Origin: Prochilodus magdalenae
Taxonomy: Eukaryota > Chordata > Actinopteri > Characiformes > Prochilodontidae
NCBI GenBank assembly: GCA_024036415.1
Contig: JAMWET010000130.1
Location: forward strand, 1-64,000
DNA: 64,000 bases
Direction: 5' to 3'
Numbering within the stretch: position 1 is the first letter of the stretch; each line of letters starts with the position of its first letter. Positions 1 to 20,848 of this stretch are shown here, piece by piece. The notes beneath the pieces are model-generated. The model had not been told where the DNA came from, did no database searches, and saw only the letters and a program-made list of their open reading frames with translations. A program made the translations under genes and the position numbers.

Positions 1-360
1 TTACTGCTCTAAGTACTGATTGATAAGCATTACTGCTACTGAGTACTGATTGATTAGCATTACTGCTACTGAGTACTGATTGATCAGCATTACTGCTACT
101 GAGTACTGATTGATTAGCATTACTACTACTGAGTACTGATTGATTAGCATTACTGCTACTGAGTAATATTTGATTATCATTACTGCTAGTGAGAGTTGAC
201 TGGATAACATTAGTGCTACTGAGTGCTGATTGGTTAACTTTACCGCTAATGAGAGCTGATTGGTTAGCATTACCTCCAATGAATGCTGATTGGTTATTAT
301 TCCTGCTACAGAATGCTGATTTGTTAGCATTACTGCTACTCAGTCATGATTGGTTAGTGT
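1..360. repeat. 30-bp minisatellite
   Basis: About twelve head-to-tail copies of a 30-bp unit of the form TACTGCTACTGAGTACTGAT plus TGATTAGCAT. Units are well conserved at the left and decay toward 300-360. The array starts at or before the window edge, so its left limit is unknown. Both strands stay open for about 100 codons only because the period is a multiple of three; no gene is implied. Confidence 0.9.
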
Positions 361-1030
361 TCCTCACCAATCATAATTCTGCTATATTCAGACAACTAAT
401 ATACTTAGTTTACTTCACAATTTGGTCAGTAGGGGGAGCTGTGCACTCACTGCTGGACCTCAAACTCCGCCTACGAGCCTAGCCATTGCTCCGAGAGGCA
501 GTAAATACTCACTTGCTATTGGCTGCCCACCAAAACACCTGCATTACCTGCTGGTAGGCTGGCGCTGAAGCTGATTCACCATTAGCTCTTAAATCTCCTC
601 TAGTTTAGTAAACCAGACACACGACATCAGAGGTGCACTCTCATGCGACATTGGCGACCGTGTGGTGTGTTTCCGGGGCCCATTAGATTCCGATCAGCAG
701 ATTCCTGCGCAGGCTGACAGCAGGTAGGCTACCTGGGATTCACACACACAACACTAGAAACTCCAGAGGGATGATTCTTAAAGCAGCCCAGATCTTCAGA
801 CCTGCCTACTGAATCCACTCCACGAAGCGGAAGAAGCTTTCCCCTGCGTGAATGAGCAGACAGCTCTCTGAGTCTCCTCTGTAAACAGACCCGATCCTCT
901 CCACCACCGCGGCATTCCCTACATACCTTTACTGATCACAGAGCACATCATGGAACTCACTTTAAGGGGGACCATCGGTCATTAGGACCAAAACAGTCAT
1001 ATACAGTGGACGGTGGATAAAGTACTCACA
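361..1030. other. Intergenic, no gene seen
   Basis: Unique-looking sequence between the two minisatellites. I see no coding exon, RNA gene or clear mobile element in it. Confidence 0.5.
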
Positions 1031-2625
1031 AGTACAAGCTCCTCCCTTTAGTCCTCCACTGGAGTAACAGTACTAAAGTATGTACCTTCAGATGTACTGA
1101 AGTATGGAGAGTAACAGTACTAAAGTATGCACCTTCAGATGTACTTAAGTATGGAGAGTACCAGTACTAAAGTATGTACCTTCAGATGTACTTAAGTATG
1201 GAGAGTAGCAGTACTAAAGTATGTACCTTCAGATGTACTTAAGTATGGAGAGTAGCGGTACTAAAGTATGTACCTTCAGATGTACTTAAGTATGGAGAGT
1301 ACCGGTACTAAGGTATGTACTTTAGATGTACTTAAGTATGGAGAGTACCAGTACTAAGGTATGTACCTTCAGATGTACTTAAGTATGTAGAGTACCAGTA
1401 CTAAGGTATGTACCTTCAGATGTCCTTAAGTATGGAGAGTACCGGTACTAAGGTATGTACTTTAGATGTACTTAAGTATGGAGAGTATCGGTACTAAAGT
1501 ATGTACCTTCAGATGTACTAAAGTATGGAGAGTAATGGTACTAAAGTATGTACCTTCAGATGTACTGAAGTATGGAGAGTAACGGTACTAAAGTATGTAC
1601 CTTCAGATGTACTTAAGTATGGAGAGTAGCGGTACTAAAGTATGTACCTTCAGATGTACTTAAGTATGGAGAGTAACGGTACTAAGGTATGTACCTTCAG
1701 ATGTACTTAAGTATGGAGAGTACCGGTACTAAGGTATGTACCTTCAGATGTACTTAAGTATGGAGAGTAACAGTACTAAAGTATGTACCTTCAGATGTAC
1801 TGAAGTATGGAGAGTACCAGTACTAAAGTATGTACCTTCAGATGTACTTAGGTATGGAGAGTAACAGTACTAAAGTATGTACCTTCAGATGTACTTAAGT
1901 ATGGAGAGTAACGGTACTAAAGTATGTACCTTCAGATGTACTGAAGTATGGAGAGTACCAGTACTAAAGTATGTACCTTCAGATGTACTTAAGTATGGAG
2001 AGTAACGGTACTAAGGTATGTACCTTCAGATGTACTTAAGTATGGAGAGTACCGGTACTAAAGTATGTACCTTCAGATGTACTGAAGTATGGAGAGTACC
2101 GGTACTAAAGTATGTACCTTCAGATGTACTTAAGTATGGAGAGTAACGGTACTAAAGTATGTACCTTCAGATGTACTGAAGTATGGAGAGTACCAGTACT
2201 AAAGTATGTACCTTCAGATGTACTTAGGTATGGAGAGTAACAGTACTAAAGTATGTACCTTCAGATGTACTTAAGTATGGAGAGTACCAGTACTAAGGTA
2301 TGTACCTTCAGATGTACTTAGGTATGGAGAGTACCGGTACTAAAGTATGTACCTTCAGATGTACTTAAGTATGGAGAGTAACAGTCCTAAAGTATGTACC
2401 TTCAGATGTACTGAAGTATGGAGAGTACCAGTACTAAAGTATGTACCTTCAGATGTACTTAAGTATGGAGAGTAGCAGTACTAAAGTATGTACCTTCAGA
2501 TGTACTTAAGTATGGAGAGTAGCAGTACTAAAGTATGTACCTTCAGATGTACTTAAGTATGGAGAGTACCAGTACTAAAGTATGTACCTTCAGATGTACT
2601 GAAGTATGGAGAGTAACAGGAGCAT
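1031..2625. repeat. 47-bp minisatellite with internal palindromes
   Basis: Roughly 33 tandem copies of a 47-bp unit; successive GTACCTTCAGATGTACTTAA blocks sit exactly 47 bases apart (for example 1082 and 1129). Each unit carries the perfect palindrome TACTTAAGTA, and many units also carry AGTACCGGTACT, perfect in the CCGG variants and imperfect in the CCAG variants. Few positions vary between units, suggesting recent homogenisation. The short open frames in the array are by-products of the repeat. Confidence 0.95.
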
Positions 2626-3760
2626 GGTTTATTAGGGCTCTAATGTTCTATTATCATTTCTGGAACAGGACTCTTCATCAGCTCAGTGTAGGTGAAGAGA
2701 CTCTAGTGTCTCTCAGTCCACCAGTCTTTGTCTGACACTGACGTCCCCAGGAGTATTCATCTTTCAGAACGACGTACCATCAACCTCAAACACTGCTGTT
2801 CCTTCTTCAAATCCACATCCTGCATTTCCAAAAGAGGATGGGAAAACGTGCCGATTCCAAAATCTAAACCATTACAGAACAGAGTCATTAATATTCACAC
2901 CCCCAACATTTACATACAACCACAGCGGACCTACAGAACCAACATGGTGGACCATGTGGAGAACTCCAGTGTTTCAGGCTGGGAAGGGGGAAGTCGGCAC
3001 TTTCCTCTCCCTCCACCTTTATTAGCACCACCACCCCAACAGCAGCCTGTAAGTAGCAGCCATGCTGTGTGATTGTATCCGTGTGTGCCGGTTGGAGCAG
3101 ATCATCTTAAACTGAGAGCTCCATAGTGAGGATCAACTTTAATCTACTGTGTGTTGGTGTCCAGATGGAGCCAGTAGCTAGCACAGGGAACGTTAGCTAC
3201 TAGGTCTCCATAACAAGTATCTCCAGTATGTATCCTGTTTAGTGGTACCTGAGTTTCTGTGGACAGCGCTGAACCCGTATATGGTACATGTACATTTCAC
3301 TCCGGATGATATGGAGCAGCTCCAGCGTCTCACCGGTACAGGGTAAGCAGTGGGTACTGGATAGATGTACTGGTGGGCTGATCTGGTATTTGGATGGTCC
3401 TGTGCTGTCCTGTTCCACCCATCACTGTGATAAATATCAATGGGAGAAATACAAACAGCGCTGGTCCTCCACCCTTCCTCCGTGTCCTAATGCGGGATGC
3501 TGAGTGACCGCCCAGATGTGATCTTATTTTGGCTCTGGGCAGTTCCAGGCGCTGGAGGTGACCATAAATAGGTCGTCCAGCCTAAATCCGTACGTGTGGT
3601 GTTGTGTTCTGTGTGCAGGGCTGTATCCCTCACCCTCCTTCCTTCCTGTTTTCATCCCTCATCCTGTTCTCTTACTACACCACCCAGCATGTAGTACTCA
3701 GTCACGCCATTCAGTCACTGGGAATCCCTGCCCACCAATCTGCTAGCCTGCTAGCGTATA
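2626..3760. other. Intergenic, no gene seen
   Basis: No splice-supported or conserved coding frame is seen. Short open frames (for example 2728-3072 and 3288-3503) have no recognisable domain and no coding flanks. Confidence 0.45.
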
Positions 3761-3761
3761 G

Positions 3762-4380
3762 GACACTCTGTAGGTGTACAGGTCCAGACTGTAGTCCATC
3801 TGTTCTTCAATGGTCAGGACCCCCACAGGACCACCACAGAGCAGGTAGTATGTGGGTGGTGGATCCTTCTAAGTACTGCAGTGACCCTGACGTGGTGGAG
3901 GTGGGTTAGTGTGTGTGGTGCTGGTGTGAGTGGATTAGACACAGCAGTGCTGCTGGACACCTCAGTGTCACTGCTGGACTGAGAATCGTCCACCAGCGTC
4001 CTGTGGGCAGCTTCCTGTGGGGCAGTGTCCTGTGGGGCAGCGTCCTGTGGGCCAGCGCCCTGTGCCCACTGATGAAGGACTAGAGGATGACCAACACTGC
4101 ACTGTGCAGCAGCAGATGAGCTATCGTCTCTGACTGTCCATCTACAAGGTGGAGCAGCAAGGTAGGAGTGTCTAATAGAGTGGACAGTGAGTGGACACAG
4201 TGTCTCAACACTCCAGCAGCACTGCTGTGTCTGATCCACTCACACCAGCACCACACACACTAACACCCCACCACCACGTCAGTGTCCCTGCAGTGCTGAG
4301 AATGATCCACCACCCATGTCATACCTGCTCTGTGGGGGTCCTGTGAGGGTCCTGACCATTGAGGAACAGGGTATCCACCT
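3762..4380. mobile_element. Inverted-repeat (MITE-like) element
   Basis: The left arm (about 3808-3960, containing CAATGGTCAGGACCC and GTGTGGTGCTGGTGTGAG) is repeated in inverse orientation at about 4212-4372 (GGGTCCTGACCATTG, CTCACACCAGCACCACAC). The pair encloses a central segment of about 250 bp. This is the form of a non-autonomous DNA transposon with long terminal inverted repeats. A truncated relative lies at 49,919-49,993. The family is not assigned. Apparent open frames inside it are not genes. Confidence 0.75.
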
Positions 4381-5267
4381 TTCACTCCATCCACAGACTT
4401 CCTGTACTTCCCTTTTAGTTTCCAGCACCTAATTTTTAAAATTTGTATGCTGTAGACATGCTGACCCCTGGTCCCCATCATCACCACGGTAAGTAAATCT
4501 GGCCCCCCAACAGCCCAGTAATCCATCCACAGTGGATGATGTACTCATGCTCCAGTATAGGAAACTGTACAACAGCGCCATCTGGTGGTTACCAGGTTAT
4601 TACGGCCTGTGACGCAATAAGAGCAGGCTCAGCATCCTCTGATGTGGAAAATTCTCAGTGGCAGCGTTCATCCCTAGAGCAATACGGCCATAGCAGGCTA
4701 GGACGAAGCTCCACCCAATTCACGCATGCACACACACACACAGATGGAGAGGTGTTCACCATTAACGCCTCCCTTTGTGCCCCCCTCTCTCCCTCTCTCT
4801 CCCCTTCCCTCTCTCTCGCTCTGAACAGCTCCACCAATGGCAAACCCCCTGTTTAGATCATGTGCTCCGGCTCCTCTCTCCACACTGCTGCAGGAAGCCG
4901 GGCTTATCCGCTTTTACATCCTCCCCCTCACTCCCTCCCTTCCTCCCTCCCTCCCACTGTTCCCTTACTCATTCTCCCTTTCCCTTTCTCTCTCTCACGC
5001 TTGAACGAGATGGTCAGGTACGTCCGCACTAAGAGCCATCATGGACAGAAAAATGGACGCCTCCACGGGGACCAGAAACGACAGATCTGGTGGTGCGCCT
5101 TTTTGGGGTGAGGCTACACCTTAACCTGCAAACAGGAGGACAAGACAGAGGAGGAGAGAGGAAGGGTGGCATAGTGAAAAGGAAGGAGAGAAAGTAAAAG
5201 CCAGAGAGAGAGAGGGGGGGAGTGACGGACAGTGTGATAGAGAGAGCTTCAGAGAGTGCACGGAGAG
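4381..5267. other. gpr137b upstream region
   Basis: Sequence upstream of the gpr137b start codon, with pyrimidine-rich stretches at about 4780-4820 and 4915-5000 and a purine-rich stretch at about 5140-5220. The 5' UTR and promoter should lie here, but no TATA box or defined start site can be called. Confidence 0.4.
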
Positions 5268-13022
<7,755 letters not shown>

Positions 13023-13340
13023 CGCCAGGCCCACTCGTACTGCTATGTGTAAATTAGCTATGTGATTGCACCGCACTTTAATGTCCGCAACGTCTGCACA
13101 CACGCACGCGGTCAGCTAGTCTCAACGCGCCGGTCAGCCAACAGTCCTGAAGGGAGAATCAGGCGGGGTGAGTTTCCATGGTGATCCCTGCTCAGAGATG
13201 CATCGGTTACCATGGTAATCCCAAGTTAAGTGAAGCAGAAATTCCCATGGCAACCTCATCTGACCGTGGTAACCATAGCTACATGATCCATGGCAATCCC
13301 TGTATTATTACACATGAGTTACAATATTCCCGTTTGATCT

Positions 13341-14286
13341 ATATGGACAAAAGTATTGGGACACCTACAGGAGCTTTTATGGCGTTCCACTCTGAATCCA
13401 TTGGCAGTGATGTGGAGTTGGTCCCCCTTTGCAGCTATAGCGGCTTCTACTCTTCTGGGAGCTTTCTACAAGATTCCGGAATGCATCTGTGGGAATTTCT
13501 TTTTTATCCAGAGGAGCACTTGTGGGGTCAGACACAGATGTTGGATGAGGGGACCTGGTTTGCAATCTCGGGCGTAGTTCGTGTTGGATGGGGCCAAAGC
13601 ATTAAGATTCCCCTTCACTGGAACTAAGGGGCTCTAGGCCCATCCCTGAACACCACCCCCATAGCACCAATATCCCTCCTCCACCAAACTTGACAGTCAG
13701 CACAGTGGGGTCAGGCAGGTAGGGTTCTAATGGTGTTCCCCAAACCCAGACCCGTCCATCAGAGTGTCAGATAGAGAAGCATGATTGGTCAGTCCAGTGG
13801 GGCGCTTTACACCACTTCATCTGACGCTCAGCGTTGTGCTTGGTGGTGGAAGGCTACTCGCCCATAGAGGGCCCAGTGTTGGTGCTGATGTTAATGCCTG
13901 AGGAGATTCGGAGCTCTGCAGTTATCGAGAACGCTGAAGACTTTCAGGCACTATGCTCCTCAGCTCTCAGAGACCCCACTCTGTAACTCTACATGCTCTG
14001 ACACTTGTGTTCTGAGCTGCGGAGCTTCCTGAACTCTTCCACTCCTCAGTAACACCACTCGCAGCTGATCGAGGAATATCTAGGAGGGAAGGAACCTCAT
14101 TATCTGACTTGTTGCAGTGGTGGCATCCTGTTACAGAACCACGCTGGAGTAGAGTGAGCTCTGTAGAACGATCCGTTCTCTCACTAATGTCTGTAAAGGC
14201 AGAGCGCATGGCTAGGTGCTGGATTTTAAACACCTGACTCCAGTAATACACAGGTGTGTCCCAATACTTTTGTCACCCCAGTGTAT
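13341..14286. mobile_element. Non-autonomous TIR element
   Basis: The left end reads TATATGGACAAAAGTATTGG GACACCT, and the right end, on the opposite strand, reads TACACTGGGGTGACAAAAGT ATTGGGACACACC: an inverted pair of about 30 bp framing 0.95 kb. The interior has no intact transposase. It lies just past gpr137b. The superfamily is not assigned from sequence alone. Confidence 0.8.
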
Positions 14287-15730
14287 GTGATACTATTGTA
14301 ATCCCAGTTAAAACACGCACGACTTACTGTAGTAATGCACTGATATTTTTGGATCAGTTACCATGGCAACCCTAGACGTGATGCATTAATTATTATCATG
14401 GTAACCATAGCTACACAATCCATCAGCTTCCATGGCTGTCCCAGTTACACATGACTTACGGTAATCAATATTCATTTTTATTTGGGAATTTTATGGGAAT
14501 TACTTTGGTAATCTCATGCAAAGGAAGCATCAGTTACCATAGCAACCCAGTGTCACAGTAATCCCAGGTAAGTGATGCAGGTGTTACCATGGTAACTTCA
14601 GCCAGGTGATAAAGAAATCACCCTGGATAATAACAGCTGAGTAATGCAGGATTTTCGGATTGCCCATGGTAGTAGGTTTGGGGAGGGGCTGAAGAGGAAG
14701 ACCCTAAACTAGAGCACTGTATGTTGCACTGTAGCATCACGGACTGTAACCACGGCGAAGACAAAAAACAACAGCTGGACGTGTAACGGGTACACTAATC
14801 AGGATTCCCACATTTACAGTTCAGTGAACTAAACTCACCGGACTACAAACGAGTCACCCTGCGTGTTTAAGGTGGTGGTACCTTCAGGCTCCTGCAGGTG
14901 GCGCTGCACAAGGGTGGTGGGGCTATGTAGGATGTGTGACTGGATCCATAGATTGGGAAGAGGTGCTACAGTGCAGGGAATGTCTCGTTCCATGTGTGGA
15001 AAATGGCTCCAGAGCAGATGTTACTGACTGGCTAAAAGGAGGGACTGCATGTGGGCGTGGCCAAAGACCATAGTGTGGAGGAAGTAGCTGAATCTGCAGG
15101 TGTGTGGAAGCGTACGGTCATACGGGTCTACCAGCAGTGGATACATCCCAGCCTACAGGGAATTCTGCTTGTCCGGTACATCCCCAATCCAGTCTCAGCT
15201 GTTACTGGTGCTGGTAGAGGGGCTACACGCTGTAGTCACGGGGGACTCGTTTTTAATGTCCGGTGAGATTATTTAACACATTTAAAATTAATAAGTCAAA
15301 TATGAAATCAAATATCCCAATATTCATTCGATCTGAGATCCTAATTAGAGTACCTGGAACACTGATGAGCACGAGTAACGTCTGTACAATCAAGTCTAGT
15401 CAGCATCATATTAGTCCATGTAGTGAAAATAAGGACCATAAATAAGCTACTCCGTACGCATGAATGTGTAATTTGCTTTGAAGTGTTTGTACTGAAGACG
15501 AGATCCTGTTAGGTTTGTGAGAAAGTGAGTTTCCTGTTTATTTATTCCTCCAAATAATTAAGATATTACAGTATTGGCTCTCGTTTATGATCAGTAACGT
15601 GTCTCTTTTGTGAAATTCAGTCATTTTGATTGTTGGTGGTTTCAGGATATTTATTTTGTTGGTCACAGATCATACGCTTCACCAATAAAGACAAAATGTT
15701 TCAAAGAACCTGGTTCCAGCCTCACACTGT
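14287..15730. other. Intergenic with possible transposase relic
   Basis: Contains repeated GTTACCATGG-type motifs at 14,360-14,600. A short plus-strand frame at 15,051-15,160 (HSVEEVAESAGVWKRTVIR) looks like the helix-turn-helix of a transposase. It has no intact flanks and is best read as a relic. Nothing else is supported. Confidence 0.35.
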
Positions 15731-15737
15731 TAAGAAT

Positions 15738-16126
15738 TTGGGTTTGGTGTGAGGTGTGTACAGAGTGAGTGAGAGAGGGTTTGGTGTGAGGTGTGTACAG
15801 AGTGAGGGAGAGAGGGTTTGGTGTGAGGTGTGTACAGAGTGAGGGAGAGCGGGTTTGGTGTGAGGTGTGTACAGAGTGAGTGAGAGAGGGTTTGGTGTGC
15901 GGTGTGTACAGAGTGAGTGAGAGCGGGTTTGGTGTGAGGTGTGTACAGAGTGAGGGAGAGAGGGTTTGGTGTGAGGTGTGTACAGAGTGAGTGAGAGCGG
16001 GTTTGGTGTGAGGTGTGTACAGAGTGAGGGAGGGAGGGTTTGGTGTGAGGTGTGTACAGAGTGAGTGAGAGCGGGTTTGGTGTGAGGTGTGTACACAGTG
16101 AGGGAGAGAGGGTTTGGTGTGAGGTG
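15738..16126. repeat. 37-bp minisatellite
   Basis: About ten and a half tandem copies of a 37-bp unit built on GGTTTGGTGTGAGGTGTGTA CAGAGTGAG, varying mainly in GAGAG/GAGCG near the unit end. The period is not a multiple of three, yet the minus strand stays open in two frames because the unit lacks stops in those frames. These frames are not treated as genes. Confidence 0.95.
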
Positions 16127-16130
16127 GTCC

Positions 16131-16355
16131 AGCTGTTCTGTACAGTGGTTGTGGTGATGGGAACCAGGGTTCTCCATGTCTAGAACACACATATAGACAC
16201 TGTATTGACTATCTAGACCACCAGTGAACCTACACATGTCTTCTGAGTGTGTATGGAATGTTGTTGATGAAAACCTGGAAATACTAAGTTCCTTTGGGGG
16301 ACTATTTGACCTCACAGCGCCCTGCAGCATGTATCCCTCCAGCATGAATGGAGTT
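16131..16355 (+). repeat. Dispersed repeat, copy 1
   Basis: The segment with GGGAACCAGGGTTCTC, TCTAGACCACCAGTGAACC and ACACATGTCTTCTGAGT matches, in inverse orientation, the segment at about 34,100-34,310. It is a dispersed element of unknown class. Confidence 0.7.
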
Positions 16356-18940
16356 TAAGGCTGAGATCTTCTCCACACTATCATAAACAGCGTCTCAGAC
16401 ATCAGGCAGCGTATTCAGAACCACCTCCTGTAGGAACTTCCTGTGAGGGAGCTTTTAGAGGGGACGTCTGGTTACCTTCACAGCTGACGTTATCTAGAAC
16501 AGAGTGTTTTACACTTAACCTCTCTGGATGACTCTGTTTATGTCCGAACTGTTTAATTATGCAGACTAATTTTATAAATGGGTGCAGCTCCCCTTTAGAC
16601 CCTTTGGAACTGAACAGGAGAACCCACACACAGAGGAGAAAGGAACACACTGACAGGCTGTTGGTGGATAGATTTATTCCTCTCTTCAAATAAATAGGTG
16701 AAACAAGTAGACACAGTAACGCAGGAGCTGATCTACTGTAGACACAGTAAATCAGAGAACCGAACAGGCTTCCTTCTTTTACACACGGTGCAAAATCGGG
16801 GCGGAGTTTCTCAAAAGCTTCATCGGGTCACACGACAGCTGCTCACTTCTGCATTAAAGGTACAATAAGGAGCTTCAGCTGGGATGACAATTGCATAATA
16901 ACACTCTTGGTCATATAATGGGGACTGTAACGGTCCGCGTTCTCTTCATCAGATTATAAAACTAATTTGTAGGGAAGGTGTTTCCCCGGGCGCGCTCCTA
17001 TGAGCACAACATTCCATACGTCGTTATTCATTTCAGAAGAATATTTTTCAAGTTTTAATTTGACTTATTGCTCCTTAATCTACAGATGCGGCCGCTTCGC
17101 AGCAGAACAGACGTCATTTTCTTGATTTTCGGGAAACACAGTCCCGGCTGGATGTCAGTGGTGGAAAGCGGCTGACCTGTAACACGACCTCGGTTTTATA
17201 AAGTAACAGTTTAAAGGTTCTGCACTGTTGCTGTTTTTGATCTACTTTGCGGAACTGCAGCGCGTTTATTAACCAGGTATGACCGCAATGCGGCGTCAGA
17301 GGTTACGGAGATATCCCAAGTTGATAAACGAGTTCCTCCGGCCACAGCACTGCTACAATGGGAAGCTCTCCCTTGAAATCTCGTTCCGGAGCAGAAGATC
17401 AGGCTGTGCTCTGGCCTGTGATTTTGCCCACAGCCCAGTACCACTTCAGCACCCCGGGTTGCCAGATAGGAAACAAACTAACAGTCAAACACGGCGTGCT
17501 GCATCCGAGGAAGCAAGCAAACTAACTCAGTCACCAGAGAAGATGGTAGATTGTAGCCGACATAAAAACCTTTGCGTCTTTCTAAAAACGATCCAGAGAC
17601 GCAGTAAAACGCCAGTAAATATCTGAGATGGAAACGGCTCAGAGCCTAAAAGGACTTCTGGAGGGATGCCAGGTTGGCTAATTTCCTCCTGAACAGCTAA
17701 AAGCTTAGCTAACGTTAGCTAACTGATTTATCACGGCTGTTAGCAGAGGCGGACACTTCAAGTCAACCCAACATTCAAGTGCTCGCATTCTCACTCTGCG
17801 GCCCCTCTGCAGCTGGATATCAGGGCCGTGAGTATTGGAGACACAGCTGGTGATGCTAACACACGCTAATGTTCAGAGTTGGGTTATGAATCTCAAGAAT
17901 TAAACACACAGCCAATGTGAGCATTAGCTGATCAACTTAGAGGCCGATTTACAGTCCAAGTGTCGGACGATGGTCGTCACACCACTGGGGGCTTTCACGA
18001 CGTCAAAACAGAACATCATATTCGACTAACGAGCGAGTGAAACTGCGCAGAGCAGCCGGAACACAGCTGCTACAGTGAAGCTACATTACCAGGGTCGCTA
18101 CAGCCATCAGGAATTCTGCATGTTTTCTGCCATGCGTGTTTCAAGTTCTTGGGTTGCCAGATTTGCAGTTTTACCCCCACAAATCTGGTTGCTCTGAAAG
18201 TGCAGCGCGCAGGTGATCGTTCTGCCTGGACAGCTTTCTGAATGAACCCCAGCTGCGGAAAATGTGTGAAAATGAAAAACGATCCTCTTATGAAAATATA
18301 TCGATCCTAACTTTGAACAACTGGCAACCCATTCTGTTTCTGAGGAGTGCGAACAGCACGGCTGCGTGAGAGTTGGTCTCCTCTGTCCTATTTGTTACGC
18401 AACACTCATGTGGGACATATATATATATATATAGGCTTTAAGAGTGTAGGACTCACCATCTCTTGTCACTGTCAAAGTTCAACATTATGACCATCTTCCT
18501 CTAGCTCATGTGGATTCAATGTCCTTAACCTGGCAACCCGTGTGAGCTTTGTGTCTGGGGAGAAGGGGGCACAGCAAAACAGCTCCCTCCAACATATGCA
18601 GCTCCTATTTTAAGAGTTTCTGTCAGTTTTACATCTAGGTCCTTCAAGGAATCGACACATTGACATGCTGCTCTAGTTTACACTCTGGTGCACTGACTGG
18701 TCATGTAACAAGCACCTGGATCTTCACTGGGAACAAGCACCGGTGCCGAAGGAGCCAGAAGCGTGTGCAGAGGCAGAACACGATTCTCTGATGTGACCTG
18801 TCAGTGATTGTCCAGCACTCCTTCCACCACTGACCGTCCTGTTCAGTACAGACAGGCAGAAGAACATACTGTAGGAAGCGAACGCAAGACAAACAACATC
18901 ACGAGCGGAAATCTGGAACTGTTAAGGCAGACGAGTATGG
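16356..18940. other. Intergenic, no gene seen
   Basis: No splice-supported coding sequence. The decamer GGGTTGCCAG occurs at 17456-17465 and 18151-18160, and its complement at 18321-18330 and 18530-18539, suggesting an old inverted-repeat element. A NotI-type GCGGCCGC site lies at 17,088. Open frames such as 17,279-17,626 have no recognisable domain. Confidence 0.4.
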
Positions 18941-18945
18941 TGCAC

Positions 18946-18985
18946 ACGCACACGCACACGCACACGCACACGCACACGCACACGC

Positions 18986-19040
<55 letters not shown>
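18946..19040. repeat. (CACACG)n/(CA)n microsatellite
   Basis: A block of CACACG hexamers followed by pure (CA)n. Confidence 0.95.
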
Positions 19041-19044
<4 letters not shown>

Positions 19045-19271
19045 TTCTTGTGCACGGTATTCACAGGCTGCTGCAGCATTACAGCGGCTTACAGTGCTGT
19101 GCGGAAGTCAGAGACCACTCTTCATTTATTACATTTACCATCAAAACAGCTAGAAAGCAAACGTTCACTCAGGAGCTCCTTCTGAAACCCGGAGAAGCTC
19201 CTTCAAAACATTACTCCATTAAAAGTTACTGGGAACCACTGGTAGACCCACCTTCACCCTCCCCATCAGAT

Positions 19272-19445
19272 AAACTAGAGACTGCACACACTAGGGAGCA
19301 GTGAGCAAACTTGGCCCAAGTGGTGGGCAGCCCTATCCCGGGGAGCAGCTGGGGGTCATGTGCCTTGCTCAAAGTCCTGTCGGCTCAGGGAGTCGAACAG
19401 GTGACCTCTCAGTCATAAGGCTGGTTCCTTAACCTCCAGCCCACC
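19272..19445 (-). mobile_element. tRNA-derived SINE
   Basis: Read on the minus strand, the element starts GGTGGGCTGGAGGTTAAGGA and carries a pol III B-box-like CTGTTCGACTCCC. It then has a body with AAGGCACATGACCCCCAGCT and CACTGCTCCCTAGTG. This is the layout of a tRNA-derived SINE head and body. A body fragment recurs at 33,826-33,876. Confidence 0.75.
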
Positions 19446-20848
19446 TTCATCTCTGACAGAGAGGAGAACATCAAGCTCCACTCCTGCTTCAGATCTGACA
19501 ACATCCACAGGCGTGTCTGTCCGCTGTGAGGAGACACCTCAACACTATGACTCTTAACAACCACCTGGAACCACCTGGAGACGTGGCGTTAGTAATCGGT
19601 GGGGTGTTGTGGGGGGGTGCCGTATAGCTAACAGTTCATAGGAGATCTCACGGCACATGTTGCACAACATTTGATGGATGCTGGGATTCACAGCGCTGCT
19701 TTCTGCAGCTCTTTCATAGTAGGGACGTCATTACGACCTCCTCCACTGTTGCTATGTTTGTTGTTGTCTTTTGACTACAAGCTGCTCCCTAATGGAGGAA
19801 CTGCTTGAATTCCATGCCAACATGAAGGATGCATGGACGTATGTGGACGGTGGAAGATGGACAGGCATAAAGGGAGCATAAACAAGCCTCAAGACTGAGC
19901 TTTGGAGGTGTGTTTCTCTGAGAAAATTAAAAAACTGAATCTCCTTAAAAGAAGGAAGCTGTAATGAAGGTAAGGCGTGGACCCACTAAACACTGAAGGA
20001 ATGAAGCTACACTAAACTGGCGAGACTTCTGTCTTGTAGTACGTGTTTTCTGTTTTATCCCAGCACTGGATAAACAGGAACTGGCCATTTTGACTAGAAG
20101 AATAATAAACGAAGCGTGATCTCTGAAAATTACACAGCCCTGTATCTGTGCACAAACCAAAATCATAACTACGTAGTACAAACACATATGAAGCGGTGAA
20201 AGTGATATAAGATCCAGAGGGAAGCAACAGAGCAGGAGAGAGCAAGTCTTTGGTCCAAATCGCACTGCAACGGAGAAGTGAACAGCCTCTTCTGGTACAG
20301 CAGTTCGACAAAACGTTCACGCATCCCCCTTCACACCGCATACTATAAATAAACCCAATAGAGCCAAAAATAAAACCATGAAAGCGCCCGCACAGAGACG
20401 GCATGAGCAGGAAGTCCATCAGAGGGAAGATCTGTGGTGTGTGAGCTGCCAAAACTGAATCTGAAGCACTTCAAACATCATCTGATCTCTAGAACCAGCG
20501 AGCTACACCTCAGGTTCTCCAACACTGATACAGGAAGTCCAGAAACTGACTACTACAGAGAACGTCTCCCATGGAAAAGATTCAATTCAGATTAAAGATA
20601 TCGTCACCGTGATGAACCATCATGACGGCAGCTTTCAGAGTATATCACGAGTGAACATCATTTAGAGAACCCCACACCGCAGTTTCATTACAGTGACGTA
20701 CAGAGGTCTGAGGTTCCACTGCAGGTTAGAGAACCGTTCTTCTCGTTTATCATGTGTAATAATGTACAGTACTTCATCGCTGTCAGAACAGAACCGCACA
20801 CACTGACACACCAAAGGTCACGTGATCTCAGTATACAGATCTATGAGG
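19446..20848. other. Intergenic, no gene seen
   Basis: No coding exon or named repeat could be supported on either strand. Confidence 0.4.

Noticed and set aside
1031..2625. Regular repeats resembling a CRISPR array
   Set aside because: Units are contiguous without unique spacers and the host is a vertebrate; it is a minisatellite.
13178..13627. 149-codon frame after gpr137b
   Set aside because: It runs into the TIR element at 13,341 and has no similarity to a protein family.
15663..16345. Two overlapping His/Thr-rich minus-strand frames of 175 and 207 codons
   Set aside because: Translation of the 37-bp minisatellite. The amino-acid repeat cycles through three frames, as expected for a period not divisible by three.
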